Assembly (NCBI GenBank): GCA_012064415.1
Contig: SSNU01000055.1
Span: forward strand, 372,001-436,000
Direction: 5' to 3'
Origin: Gyrodactylus bullatarudis
Lineage: Eukaryota > Platyhelminthes > Monogenea > Gyrodactylidea > Gyrodactylidae
DNA length: 64,000 bases
The position numbers and the translations under genes were made by a program. The notes under the pieces are model-generated. The model was not told the DNA's origin, did not search any database, and worked only from the letters and a program-made list of their open reading frames with translations. Shown here piece after piece: positions 31,799 to 43,659 of this stretch (the first letter of the stretch is position 1; the number at the start of each line of letters is the position of its first letter).

Positions 31799-34422
31799 TC
31801 AATAATGAAGATCTGGATATAAGAGTGTTTTGGTATAGTCAATTTTAGATCTTATGTGGGTCATAATGCATTTAATTGAATATAGATTAGTGCAATTTGA
31901 TAAGTCATATTTTAAATTTAGATAGTCGTAAAAGTCAAGAACATAATTATTTTTAAACGATGCATTTCTCAGGTTATAGGATTGTTCTATTTTAATCGAA
32001 TGCTCGCTGAATTGTTTAACAATAAAAGCATATCTGCGGACCCATAATGGATTAAGACCCGACGATGAGATGCGGGCATTGTATGAGTTTAAGTCAGGGA
32101 AAATTGCATATAGAAAATCACTTTGTATTCTCTCGATTACTCTTGCTTGGTCATTGGTTAAATTAATAAGCAATGGTGAGATGTAGTCCAAATGGGATAG
32201 TACCAATGATTTAAACGCTTTAATTCTTAAATTAGGGGTTTTAGCAAATTTCAGGATTGCGAATATCATAGATTTTATTTTAGGGATATTTGAAAGAGGA
32301 TTAATTTTTAATTTTGAATTTAAACCGAAACCTAGATCTGAAGTGAAGGAGACAATTTCTCCAGGAAGTAGAAGCGATTCAAGGAGGGTTGCAGGGAGAC
32401 CAGCTGGGAGCATTATTTTGCATTTATCTCTATTAATATAGAGCCCCATGGCCTCGAGTGAATCTTTAAGAAGAGAGAAATTATGGTTTATTTTAATAAT
32501 GTCAAGGGAGTTTGTCACCTTGAAAACGAACTTTAAGTCGTCTGCGTATTTAAAGAGGGCACCCTCTATACCCTCTGGAAGCTGAATATCAGCGAAGCAA
32601 AGATTAAAGAGAAGAGGACCGATCGTGGAACCTTGAGGGACTCCAGAGTGTATTTCTTCCAAGTTACTAGTGGTGTTGTTAAATTTGACATATTGTATTC
32701 GATTACAAAGAAAATACATTGTTAAATTAATAATATGAGGGTCTATTGAGTGATCTAATAGTTTTTTCTTAATATACGAGAATTTGAGTCTATCAAATGC
32801 TTTAGATATGTCCAGGTAATGAATAATAATAAAATTTCCTTGATTTAGTAAAGGAAGGGAGTGGTTAAGGAAGGCCAACATATTGCTGGAAGTGTTTTTA
32901 CCGTGTAGAAAACCATGTTGGGACTTATCCGGAAATGGTTTAGGGAGGCTGTTTGAAATTTCGTAAAACAAATAGGTATCAATTATTGAGAGGAAAATAT
33001 TAAGCGAGGAAATAGGCCTTAAATTAGAATATGATGAATAATTTTTGGATTTGGGTATCGGGGTTATTTTAATGATTAGCCATTCATCTTGAATGTAGCA
33101 ACTAGATATACATTTGTTAAGATAGTAACATAGATGGGAGAGGAAGGGAGAGGATAAAAAAGATAACAAGTTGTAGGAGTTATGGTCAGAGTCGAGTCTA
33201 TTTAAGTTTCTAGATGAAGAGAATATTCTATTTAAGTCCATTACGGAGATAACAGGAGATGAGGATGTACAAGGGACAGGGTCAATCTTTTCATATTGAT
33301 TGAATGAATCGATGAAGAAATTATTGATGTTTTCACAAAATTCGTCGTCAGATAAGTTGGTGAAGTTCCTTATGGAAGACTTTTTGTTGATATTTAGCAG
33401 CTTTCTGAACTTAGACCAGCCTTTTTGGGGGTTTGATTTTAAGTCGAAAGCAACACTCGCTTCGAATGATTTGAGTGATATCTCATCTATTTTAGACGCG
33501 CTATCAAAGAATTTTTGAGAGTTGATAGTAGTACGCGTGGATTTTATTATCAATGAATAAAAAGGAAATAGTTGAAATTATCGTTGTTAAAATTTAAAGA
33601 AGAATATTTTTCGATCAAGTTTTTGAATTTTATAAAATCTACAACCTTTTTTTCTTTTATGTAAAAGAAAGAGTGATGGGATTGAGAAAAATTAAAAAAT
33701 AAAATATTATGATCGGAGAAAGACACAGGTTGAGTATATGCGTTATGAAAAGCGTTTGTAAAAATTAGGTCTAATAAATTTTTGGATCGCGTAGGGGTTG
33801 AAACAATTTGGTGCAAGCCATGACAGGCTAATAGTTTATCAAAGGGCGGAGGTATGAGTGGAATATTGTTTTCACAAGGAAAATTAAAATCTCCAAGAAT
33901 AGTTAAATTTTTGACACATGTGTCTACTTTAGAGTAGATATGATCATATAAGTAATCATCCGAGATGAAATATTTGCTTCCAATTGGAGGTCTATATATT
34001 ACTATAAATATGTGGGGGGGGGCTATTAAGTACAACATTGATATATATGTATTGAAGGGGTGATTAAATGTTTTATAAGATATAATGTTAATTGAAGAAT
34101 GAATAAAAATACCAACACCACCACCAGAGGAATCAATACGATCGGCCCTAAGGAATATATAGTCAGAAATATTTAAGATGGAATCAGAAACAAATGGGTT
34201 GAGCCAGGTTTCGGTTAGGAAAAAAATTGAGGGCTTATGGTTGTCTATGATATTTTTAATGTTAAAGAATGTATTTTTAGCTAATAGAGATCGAACATTA
34301 AGGAGAAAGAAACCAGAATGATTAACGAAAAAAATTATCAGACTCACTCTCGACAAGAACAGGTTGAGCTGAAGCGTCCAGATCGACATTTGAATCATCA
34401 TGGCCAGATCCATGTTTAACAC
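31799..34422 (-). pseudogene. LINE-B ORF2: APE endonuclease and reverse transcriptase, one frameshift
   Basis: The first frame (34422-33550) carries APE endonuclease motifs in order: FFLLNVRSLLAKN, FFLTETWLN (catalytic E), VIYRPP, ILGDFNFP (catalytic D, N) and VSFSDHNILF (catalytic H). The second frame (from about 33580 to 31799) carries RT motifs: WLIIKITPIPKS, SSLNIFLSIID, KSQHGFLHGKNTSSNML, IIHYLDISKAFDR, GVPQGSTIGPLLFNLCFADI and LFKYADDLKFVFKV with the catalytic ADD pair. One frame change near 33560-33580 joins them. No ATG heads the first frame (it opens within ORF1), so the start is uncertain. Family: jockey/CR1 group, inferred from motif style. The protein nicks target DNA and copies its RNA there. 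Confidence 0.85.
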
Positions 34423-35405
34423 GTTCGTTGGGAGGAGGAAGACTGTAAATTACTGATGGAGAGTTTTCTTTATCGTCAGAGAAAGACTGGCATGGATTAA
34501 TTGGTAATAGTTTGAAGAACTTTAATAAAGTTGTTTGAGATTGATCTGAACATAAAAGAAATTCATTGTTGAGCTTTTTTGATACAGTTGGCGGTGAGCA
34601 TGAGGATAGAGGAGAGAAAATAGCCCTTTTATTTGAAGTTTGTTTAACGGGAACACTGTCTGTGATAAGACTATCCAATGATGAAACTGATTTGGCGGAT
34701 ACATCCATTGACTGAGCATGAAGTGTGACTTGAGAAGTGATAGGTTGATCTAAGAAATGAGTTTGATTAGTAGCGATTGATACATTGGCTACTGTCTGTT
34801 TGTTAATTGACGGTTGGTCTTCAGTGAGAGGATTAACATTAAGGTCACCAATGATTTGAGATGAGCTGGTGGCTTTAGTTTTATTTTTAGGTTTATAGCT
34901 TAATTCGCGACATGAGAATAGACGTTTAGTTTTACAAATAGAAATCAACTGGCTGACAATAGAATTTGATGGGTTTCTCTTGAATACGACTCGAACGAAG
35001 ATAGATCCAAATTCATCCTTGTTTTTGAAACATTTGTACGTAAAAGATCCGATTGAATCAATCATGGATTTAACGTTAAAAATATTAACGTTGTGACCTC
35101 TGACAACCAAACTGTTTGAATGAGCTTTGTTTGTTGGTTTGAAATGTGAGGATGAATCATTGAGAAATTTGATTGGAGCATGAGAAATAAAAGTAGGTGG
35201 AGGACTAACATTATTGAGTGGACCTGAAAGAGTGACAGGACTAATTACATGTTGTGAACTATGGGGAATAACACAAGGAGGCGGAATAGATGCATTATAA
35301 TAGTCATGCTGATTATCCTCTAGCCGTCTCGTTGTGTAGTCAATAGTCAGAGTTGCAAGGACATTTGAATTTTTATACCACGTTGTTTTGTTATAGTGCG
35401 CTATA
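34322..35405 (-). pseudogene. LINE-B ORF1, 5' truncated
   Basis: Open frame of about 360 residues ahead of and overlapping ORF2 by about 100 bases. Rich in S, P and N, with a folded-looking core near NSLVVRGHNVNIFNVKSMID and IFVRVVFKRNPSNSIVSQLI, perhaps an RRM-like or esterase-free RNA-binding domain. I do not recognise a zinc knuckle. The frame stays open up to 35476, but beyond about 35405 the other strand is Penelope sequence, so the true 5' end was lost or the element is 5' truncated at that junction. Confidence 0.6.
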
Positions 35406-35407
35406 GT

Positions 35408-35777
35408 ACGGGGATTGATAACTGCTCTAGCCAAACGAACACAAAGAATTGCATCTGACTCAACGTGGGTGAACAAAATGGAAAATCTGATTAGTATATT
35501 CCTGGCTAATGATTACCCAATTGAGCTGATCAATGACCGGTTGTCTAAGCTTTACACCCCTAAAAGAAAACCAAAAGAGAAGGATGGCGCAACAGTAACT
35601 CTGAGCTTGGTATTCAAAGGAGACAAAGTTGCATCTAAATTTCAGACAAAAATTAACATAATTTTTAGTGAAACTTATCCGAATTGGATTCTCCGTACAA
35701 TATTAAATACTCAAAAATTGTTCAGCAACTGCTCACAACTGAAAATCAATTTTGAACAATTTGTGACTGCCTACTAA
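35408..35777 (+). pseudogene. Penelope fragment between RT and nuclease
   Basis: The plus strand reads RGLITALAKRTQRIASDSTW then LISIFLANDYPIELINDRLS and TLSLVFKGDKVASKFQTKIN. The same text occurs on the minus strand at 38155-38400 (LISIFLANDYPIKLINDRLT). It is the 'i..L..NgYp..fi......' region after the RT of Penelope elements. LINE-B ends exactly where it begins. Confidence 0.7.
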
Positions 35778-36217
35778 TAATATTTAAATAAATGTGTACG
35801 CGTGAAATATTACCTCGGATCTAAAAATTCAGTGATTCATTGATAAATAAACTTTTCTTAATTGTAAAGACCTAACTTAAATTTTATGAAATTAAAGAAC
35901 CTTTTATTGTCTCTTTGATTCAGAGGAACTATGTGATACCTAGAAATCGGAAAAAAGTGCTTAAATTCTGAACAACTTAAATACTGACTATTTATATACC
36001 GTTTATACACGATTATGTTTCTCTAAACCTTTATTCTTAGTTTGAAATTTGTCTCAACCATTCTTGATAAGCTTTGGCAATATCATCGTTCTTATAAATA
36101 TTTCTAATTTAATAGACCCCAGTCATTAGAGCAGTGAGTTATGTTAGAATATATCATTACAGGTAAAAGCATTTCCACCCCAAATCTAATGAATAATAGA
36201 CCAATAGAAAATGAGTA
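35778..36217. other. Spacer with a short direct repeat
   Basis: The piece with AGTGAGTTATGTTA near 36135 recurs near 37281 (AGAACCCCAACTC...GTGAGTTATGTTA), on the far side of the TIR element at 36218-36856. Otherwise nothing. Confidence 0.4.
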
Positions 36218-36856
36218 CAGTGAGTTGCATAGAGAACGCCTCGAGATAACTCTACCCAAAAAATAATCCTTTATTTATACCTCTCTGCCCCAATTTCATT
36301 GACCAATTATATTCGAGTATCCTATCAACCAATGAGATTGGAGCATGGTTTTTCCCTATCCACTTTTTCTGTTTCTACTCTCTTTACCCAGTATGATTAC
36401 ATTTTAGGAAATATGATTCTATATTTTACATAGTTGAAAAGAGAATTATCTTGGCTTTAACATGAAATAAAAATAAAGTTTCTAGCATCACGCATTACTA
36501 AAATAAAATAACTCTGTTATTATTAACTTCCTGATCAAGATATTAGCACCATTCGATAGACAATGCTTTTTTAACTGGGTTGTGAAATATAAGTTTGGAT
36601 CTGAAATATATTTTAAAAATTTAATTCAAAATCACATCTCATGAATTTAGAATCGACAGTTCATAATTACAGTTCAGAAGTTTAACATTCCTACACTTTC
36701 ACACATAACGTCATGTTCTCAACCCCTCCCTTAAACTGCTATCATATTTGAAAAAGGGAGAAAATTTTTGATCCCATTCCAATGACTAATAATAAGGTTT
36801 CGAATCAAAATTATTCATAGATGGGACAGAGAGGTATAAATCTATGCAACTCACTG
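36218..36856. mobile_element. 639-bp TA-flanked TIR element with outward promoters
   Basis: Ends CAGTGAGTTGCATAGA and TCTATGCAACTCACTG, flanked by TA (36216-36217, 36857-36858). The outer 16 bases match. The left side carries, on the minus strand, two CCAAT boxes, GGGGCAGAGAGGTATAAAT (TATA 36274-36279). The right side carries GGGACAGAGAGGTATAAAT on the plus strand (TATA 36835-36840). No coding capacity. Same architecture as the element at 6.4-9.4 kb, with different terminal sequence. Confidence 0.7.
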
Positions 36857-36858
36857 TA

Positions 36859-38154
36859 TTTGTCAGCCAATCAGAATCGAGCAACAAATTTCCCAAGTTT
36901 CCAAATATATTTTGCTTACAGAATCTTAAATAGGTTGATGAAATTTTGTAGATAGTCTTAGTAGATAAATTTAGTATCATTATATTCAGCCTGAAATTTA
37001 GAGTAAACATGGAAATTTTCAAGCTTCTATTCGAAAATATATGGCTAAAATTCGATTTTAAAATTAGTTTCAGATTTCAAACGATTTTAGATGAATATTC
37101 AAAAAGTCATTTTTCGTTTTCCCAATCCCATACCCTCCTCATGATTAGTCATGGAGTTGACCATTTTTACAATGTACATACATAGGTGCATTTTCCCACG
37201 TACATGTATGACTTTATTTTAATTTTCAATTGTTCAATAAAATTTCATTTCATTTATAGAACCCCAACTCTAAAGCCGTGAGTTATGTTAAATTTAATTA
37301 GATCAAAATCAAGTTTATGACTTTATGGTCAATGTTTTCAATTAGTAGTGAAGATTCTTCTATAAGTTGTCTTTTAAAGAGCACTTACCTGTATAAAAAT
37401 TTTAAAAAGAACCTTTATTTTGTAAGTTATTAGAGTAATATTAATAAAAAAATAAAAGATGAATTTAAATTATTTATAAACTTTAAAATAAAAGTCAATT
37501 ATATTGAGGTCTTAACCATTGGTTATTAGATTTTTTGATACTGGTACTTAACTAAATTCGGTAACGTGATTATGTAGCTGAATGAAAGAAAGCTTTTGTA
37601 ATAGAGGAGAGTCCGGTTTATTAATAAAAATAAGATTTTTTAACAAGTGAATTATTTTCAGTATCATCAAACTATTTGTTTTTTCTAACTATAGACTTTT
37701 TTTCGAACCTCGAATTAGTGTTGATTCTAATCAGTGAGTGGAAATAATTTGACATTTGAAACTTAAACTTGTATATTTTTCAACTGTGTATACTTTGGTT
37801 TATGAGAGTTTGATTCGAATATTTTTATGATATTATACTAATTTTATTTTGTAGCATACTAATCAGCTTTACGTGTCAGATATCTAAAGATTGAATCTGA
37901 TTTGCCCTTCTTCTTTCACCTCTAATCGAAAGTGTTTGCTTGTCAGAACCCGGTAGTGTATGTAAACAATAGCTGTAATTCGTACATAGTAACCTGGTTG
38001 CAAAATTACTATGCATCTGTTCAAAATCCCATGCAACAAAAAATGCAAAGCAAGCAATTGGTTAGTCGGATGTCGTTAATAAACTATAAATAGTCGAAAA
38101 CAGAGCAGTCAGGCAGAGATCTTCTTTAGAACCTTACAGTTAAAGTATAAATAT
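36859..38154. other. Stretch without a recognised gene
   Basis: AT-rich. Near 38083 a TATAAATAG and a CAGTCAG about 25 bases on look like a core promoter on the plus strand, but the sequence that follows is the 3' end of a minus-strand Penelope copy. Confidence 0.4.
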
Positions 38155-38545
38155 TTATTTTCTGTTGAAAGCATTTGTTATTCTCTTCTGGAACATCGAG
38201 ACTGGTTGGTCTCCTTTAATCGGTAAGCTGAGGTAACTTTCGGGGGTGTATAGCTTTGTTAGTCTGTCATTGATCAGTTTAATCGGATAATCATTGGCTA
38301 GAAAAATGCTGATCAGTTTTTCCAATTCGTCGTCCCAGGCAGCTTTTGATACAATTCGTCTCACTCTTTTAGTCAGGGATGTGATTAGACCTCGTTCCTA
38401 TGACATTGGAACAAACGAGTTGTAGTTAAGAAATCTTCCTGTGAATGTGCTCTTTCTGAAGATCGAATCAACCACGAAGCAATCTTCTTTTCGGGACAGC
38501 AAAACATCCAGAAATGGATGGACCAGAAAAGTCGGATAATAAGAA
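38155..38545 (-). pseudogene. Penelope-like element, end of RT domain
   Basis: The minus strand reads PFLDVLLSRKEDCFVVDSIF, then RKSTFTGRFLNYNSFVPMS, a stop, ERGLITSLTKRVRRI and LISIFLANDYPIKLINDRLT. These are the 'FLDv..........yRKpTfTg.yln..S.hP' and following blocks of Penelope RT. One in-frame stop (TAG near 38398). It ends at 38155 before the GIY-YIG domain. Confidence 0.8.
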
Positions 38546-39977
38546 CTTATGTAAACAATCTCTGGCTGATACGTTTTATTTCGTTGACAAAATCAAGGAT
38601 GTTGACACGAATGAAAAAACTTTACTTTATGATGAAACCAATCAAAATGAAAATTTTTAAAACCAAATTAAAGTTAGATATAAATTTTTGTAAATCTGTA
38701 CTTATATGGGATGTATCAAACTGATGAGTATGCCCGAAGTAAAGATCTTATTTGTGAAATGCTCAGCATTATGTTCATATTTTTACAATTATAACTTCGG
38801 TGACTCAGCTCAAACCTAAGGTTACTCAACATCGTAAGATATGTAGTCAGTTTTATTTCTTGAAAGACTTGCATGTCTCAATCGAAAAAAATTCTTTTGT
38901 ATTTTTATCAAACTATTCAGGCAATAATTTAACCTGTGAATTGATTTTTTAACGTATGTAGCGACATTATGTTGAGCCCTTTTCTAAAATTATAGCTATA
39001 ACATTTTAAATTTGAATGAAACGAGTTTATTCTAAAAGTGAAATTAAACAAGATAAGTGAGTTAATTTTCAACATTTATCAGTTCATCGCATTATGTACT
39101 GTGATGGAAAAAAATTTAACAGAAAAGTCTTAGTTTCATAAAAGAGTTTGACTCATTGCTGAAGATGTAAACGTAATTAGTTTTAAACCCTTTCGATACC
39201 AGAGGTTATATATGACCTATATGTTCAAACTGACTTTTTTCAAGGATTTTGAAACATTTGTTTATGATTAGTTTTTGATAGTATATCACAAACTATCTAA
39301 GTTTGCTATCATGCTATATTTTTGCTAGCCAGGCATAAGAATGCCATAGATATTTGAACTTTTACCGAAGGAAGTAGAATTCCTTGGTTCATAATTCTTT
39401 GATAGAAATTATTAAACTTATCAATGTTCAGAGATAATAAGATTAATTTCCGTAGATGCTAAATAGTTAATCCAAAACAAATTATATTTTTTATGCATGA
39501 AATCAATGAGCAGTTCCATCAATAGTCTCGTCAAAATGGGGCAATTTTCAACCCTATTTTTACCTTAGATCTTCAATATCTAGGTTATTTTATTATAAGA
39601 TCGAATGAAATTTAAAAGGTATCCTCTTTGACATTAATTGAGTCTTTGAAACAATTAGCTTTTAAATAAATCCCTTCATTGACAAAGTTTCACTCTAAAT
39701 TACTCACCAGTAGATGGGAATTTCAATATAAAGCAGACCATGAAAAGTTTTCATAAAATTTTGTCCTTGTAAATGTTTTTTATCATCACATTTTATTCAT
39801 TCAGCTATGGTATCGAAAGAGTTAAGAAAATCTTATTACAAGTAAAATTCAGGTTTACAGTTATTAGTAATAACTTATTACAGTACTAATGTCAATTAAA
39901 GAAACTTTCAGATCCCTGGTAATCAGTAAGACAATAATACTTTTGCGGGATATTAGCTGCCTTATTTCCTGAAAGAT
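38546..39977. other. Stretch without a recognised gene
   Basis: The plus frame at 38518-38724 overlaps Penelope sequence and is not a gene. Nothing else seen. Confidence 0.45.
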
Positions 39978-40214
39978 ATTCTGAGGTTGCTGACCATCAG
40001 TCATGCTGGATAGAAAGACGAGAGGTTTTTGAGGTGAATAAAAGCTTTTATTTTCGTCGGCTTTTTACTGTGCTTTATTTTTCCTGTATGTATATATATT
40101 TATCAAAAGTCGGTGTAAGGTCTGAAGAGAGCCGACGAAAATAAAAGCTTTTATTCACCTCAATAACCTCTCGTCTTTCTATCCAGCATGACTGATGGTC
40201 AGCAACCTCAGAAT
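39978..40214. repeat. Hairpin MITE (237 bp)
   Basis: 39978-40062 and 40130-40214 are inverted repeats of about 85 bp with one mismatch, starting ATTCTGAGGTTGCTGACC. The loop is about 67 bases. The stem includes its own small palindrome AATAAAAGCTTTTATT. Target duplication is not clear. Confidence 0.7.
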
Positions 40215-40261
40215 AATACTTTTATATGAGTTCTAATATTTAATTTTAACAAATTGATAGA

Positions 40262-40993
40262 CAGTTTTTCACCGAGGTTTTGATTTATACCTCTCTGCCC
40301 CAAAATTCCAACCAATCAGTGTTGAGCACTTATTAGCCAATAAGGAATAAGCAGTTTTTCACCTCATCCTCAATTCTTCAAACCTTCTTAAAATTAATAT
40401 ACTTTAACTTGGTTTTGCTCATTATATATCATTCGAAAGGGAATTTACTCCTCTTTTTAATGCACTAACAAAAATTGTCTAAGAGGAATAATAACAAAGA
40501 TAGAATAACTCTGTTATTTCAACTTTTACATTAAGAGACTTACACCATTCGATAGAGCATAAAATTTTATGCATTGTTTCAAAAAATCAAATCATAATCA
40601 CGAGATTTGCCAGAATAGTTCGAGAAACAAAATTTAAACCAAAAAAAATCGATATTGAAAAATACATCATCCTAAAATCCCAATCTAACCAAAATGGATA
40701 GACAGAATGCTGAACCCTCCCCTGGTGTTTTAAGTCAGAGGTTAAAATAACATTTCTAATGTGTTAAGATTTTCCCACTACATTACGTCTTGACTCATAA
40801 TCCCTACATGTATATGTATTATAATCTGTCAATCAATGTCACAGTCAGAAACCTCCTCTCCCTTCTGTCCTATCATTAAATTTGAATCAACATTAGTATT
40901 TCGTAAGTTTTAGACAATGTTAATCAGAGGTATAAATCAAAACCTCCGTGAAAAATTCAATTTAGCTCGAGTCATCATGTGCGAAATTGACTG
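40262..40993. mobile_element. TIR element with outward promoters, right end intact
   Basis: Right end: GAGGTATAAATCAAAACCTC (about 40925), then CGAGTCATCATGTGCGAAATTGACTG-TA, the same end sequence as the element at 6.4-9.4 kb. Left side: on the minus strand CCAAT boxes and GGGGCAGAGAGGTATAAATC (TATA about 40281), matching the right side over the TATA region, but the outermost 40 bases of the left end seem lost. No coding capacity. Confidence 0.55.
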
Positions 40994-40995
40994 TA

Positions 40996-41589
40996 TAAAT
41001 TACTTGCAAGTATTTATATTTAAATCGTAATCAGACAAGTTACGGTGTAAGAATTCATATTTTGATTTTGATATATATTTTAATTTATCTCACCCAGAAA
41101 TTTTCTTCTTACATCCTATATTCTCATGTTCTCTACATGTTAGCCCTAATTTTTAAAATTCTCCTTCAGACAGCTCTCACCGCCCAAGTTAGAATTCTTA
41201 TTTTTATGAAAAAATTCTTACAAATTTCACAGGGTTAGATTACATATTTTTATTCCCTTTTATTTATCATAGCAACGCTGGGATAAAAAGTATGTAATAA
41301 AATAAAATAAAATTTGATTAAACTAAGCTCTATATTATACATTTTACTATTTATTGCTAAGAATTTTAGTCACAAAGAATTTTTAATGGTTGACGCCTGG
41401 ATGACACACTTTATAGCATCAAAAATCAGTTAAAATTGTAATTCTGTTTGGATCGGTGTAAATCCACAAGAGCTCAATTATCATTTTGAAATAAAATATT
41501 CAAAATATTATTTAGATTTATATGTTATATTGTTTAATTATTTTTATTGAATAAACTTTGTTTGAAGACACTAAATTTGGCGACATGAG
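40996..41589. other. AT-rich stretch without a gene
   Basis: Nothing recognised. Confidence 0.5.
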
Positions 41590-43655
41590 AAAAAATATCC
41601 GGGAAATCAAGCCCATCTTGAAACTCTCTGAAACTTCTTGGACCATTCAATTTTTTCTGGGTTCCAACATCCAGAGCAGAACTCGACAACAGTTCGGGCC
41701 ACCATTTTGTATAAGAATACCTTCATAAAGTCATTTTTGATACATTTGTGTATTTGTATACATCTGCTGACAAAAGACTTATAGATTTCCTTATAATGTT
41801 CTGTAAAATCAAGAAAATTATTATATTTAACTCCTAAATCACGAACCGTGAATTTGGGGTTTATTATTTTATCATTAATACATATATTATTGTTGATAGG
41901 AATTGTTGTGAAAGGAGTCATGTAGAATGTTTTACTTTCATTTATGCTAAGCCCCAGAGTTAACAGATCATTAGTAAGGGATTTTAATGATGAGTTTATA
42001 AAATTTATATCGATAAAATCATCAAAACTGAAAACTATTTTCATATCGTCAGCATATTTAAAAATCTTAGCTCCGTCAACATTGATTTTTGAGAATACAA
42101 TATTGAACAGTAGAGGTCCAACTCTAGAGCCTTGTGGAACTCCAGAAGTTATTTGTTTGGGAGTTGAATCTTTGTTTTCATGAGAAACGAATTGCCTACG
42201 TTTAGTAAGGTATTGTATTAACATATTAAGAAGATATGAGCATATGCCATATTCATGACATATTTCAATGATTTTATGAATATAAATCTTGTCGAAAGCT
42301 TTAGATAAATCAATGTAGATGACAATGGATTTCTTTTTTTCTTTCTCGAGAAGTGAGACATAGTTTAGAAAATCAAATATATTTGTTTCGCATGATTTTC
42401 CTCGACAAAAACCATGCTGATTTGGATCAATTTTATTTAAATTAATTATGCTAAGAATCTTGACGAATAAAATTGAGTCGATGATCTTCATAAGATTATT
42501 TTGTAATGTTATTGGTCTAAATTCATTACTATTAGGCTTAGATATGGGAATAACTCTTGCTAGTAGTATATAGTCAGGAATGGTGTAAGAAAAAAATAAA
42601 TTTTGAAAAACTTTATAAATACTGTGAATAAAATTTACATGACTACTTATAAGTATATTCATGCTAATTTTGTAAAAAATCTTTAGTGTTTTTCTTTCTT
42701 GATTTTTTCAGTAATTTATTAAATTCAGCAAAACTCATAAATGTTGTATTATGATAGTGAAGGCAAGATTCATTTTAAATTAGAAGTTCAAGATTAAGTG
42801 GATATAGTTGGTTAAACACAGACATAAAAGTTTGTTGTAAAAATTCAGATGTTATGTTATTATTTTTCTTTATTTATAAATCATTATTTCTTTTGTTTGA
42901 GAACTTGAAATATTTATTCAGATAAAAGTAACCTTGTTTAGGCTTTGTTTTAATGTGCTCTATGAGTTTTTTCTCAACTCTATCGTATTCTTGTTTATAC
43001 AATAGTTCGATTTGTTTTTGTGTGTTCATTATAAGTTCGGAAGATTTAGGGAAGATTCAGTTAAAATACAGTCAAGAATATTGCTTAGTCTAGTTGGAGT
43101 ATTTATTCTTTGATGCAATCCCAAGCTATAGAGGTATGTTCCCAATAGAGTATTGGGATCATTCCAATTTTCGTTAGGAAGGTTGAGATCACCGAGAATT
43201 ATGATTTCATTGCCTATATTTACTAAATCATTTACAGAGTTTATTAAGAAGAAATCATCAATAATTGTGTTATTAGTTCTTCTGTAAATTAGAAGAATAT
43301 TTAAATTTTTTTGCTGATTTAGCTTAATAGCACAGTTAAGAAGTTCATTTTTATTAATAGAGGAACAGGTTGATGACACAATATCAAATGATTTCTTCAT
43401 AAAAATTATAACTTCTCTATGTTTATCACCTACTCTGTCAGATCTTATAAAAACATAGTTATCAATGTAGAGACTATTGTCGGAGTGAGAGTCGTGCAGC
43501 CATGTCTCAGTAAAACAGTATAAATCGTATTGAGTGTTTAATATAAAGGCTTTTAGAAGAAAATAGACAGAAAATAAGGAACTTATATTTTGTAGAAAAA
43601 GAGAGATATTAGTATTTTTAGATAAGAAGAAAGAATGAGTATTATTTATAGTTCT
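41590..43655 (-). pseudogene. LINE-A copy 3, ORF2
   Basis: Best LINE-A ORF2 in the window. 43655-43029: APE endonuclease pieces YDLYCFTETWLHDSHSDN, RSDRVGDKHREVII, LNILLIYRR and EIIILGDLNLPNENW, ending with LGLHQRINTPTR. 42662-41607: an uninterrupted RT frame of 351 codons with ARVIPISKPNSNEFRPITLQ, QHGFCRGKSCETNIFDFLNY, IYIDLSKAFDKIYIHK, SGVPQGSRVGPLLFN and FKYADDMKIVFSF (catalytic ADD). Between 43028 and 42663 the frame is broken, and the C-terminus stops at RVSRWA. Nearest class by motif style is CR1/L2. Confidence 0.85.
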
Positions 43656-43659
43656 AGTT

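Noticed and set aside
34322..35476. LINE-B ORF1 start at 35476
   Set aside because: The first 24 codons are antisense to Penelope sequence, so this start is accidental.
38722..38750. CTGATGAG...CGAAG, like the core of a hammerhead ribozyme near a Penelope copy
   Set aside because: The second conserved box is CGAAGT, not CGAAAC, the intervening bases do not form a convincing stem II, and it is on the opposite strand to the Penelope fragment.
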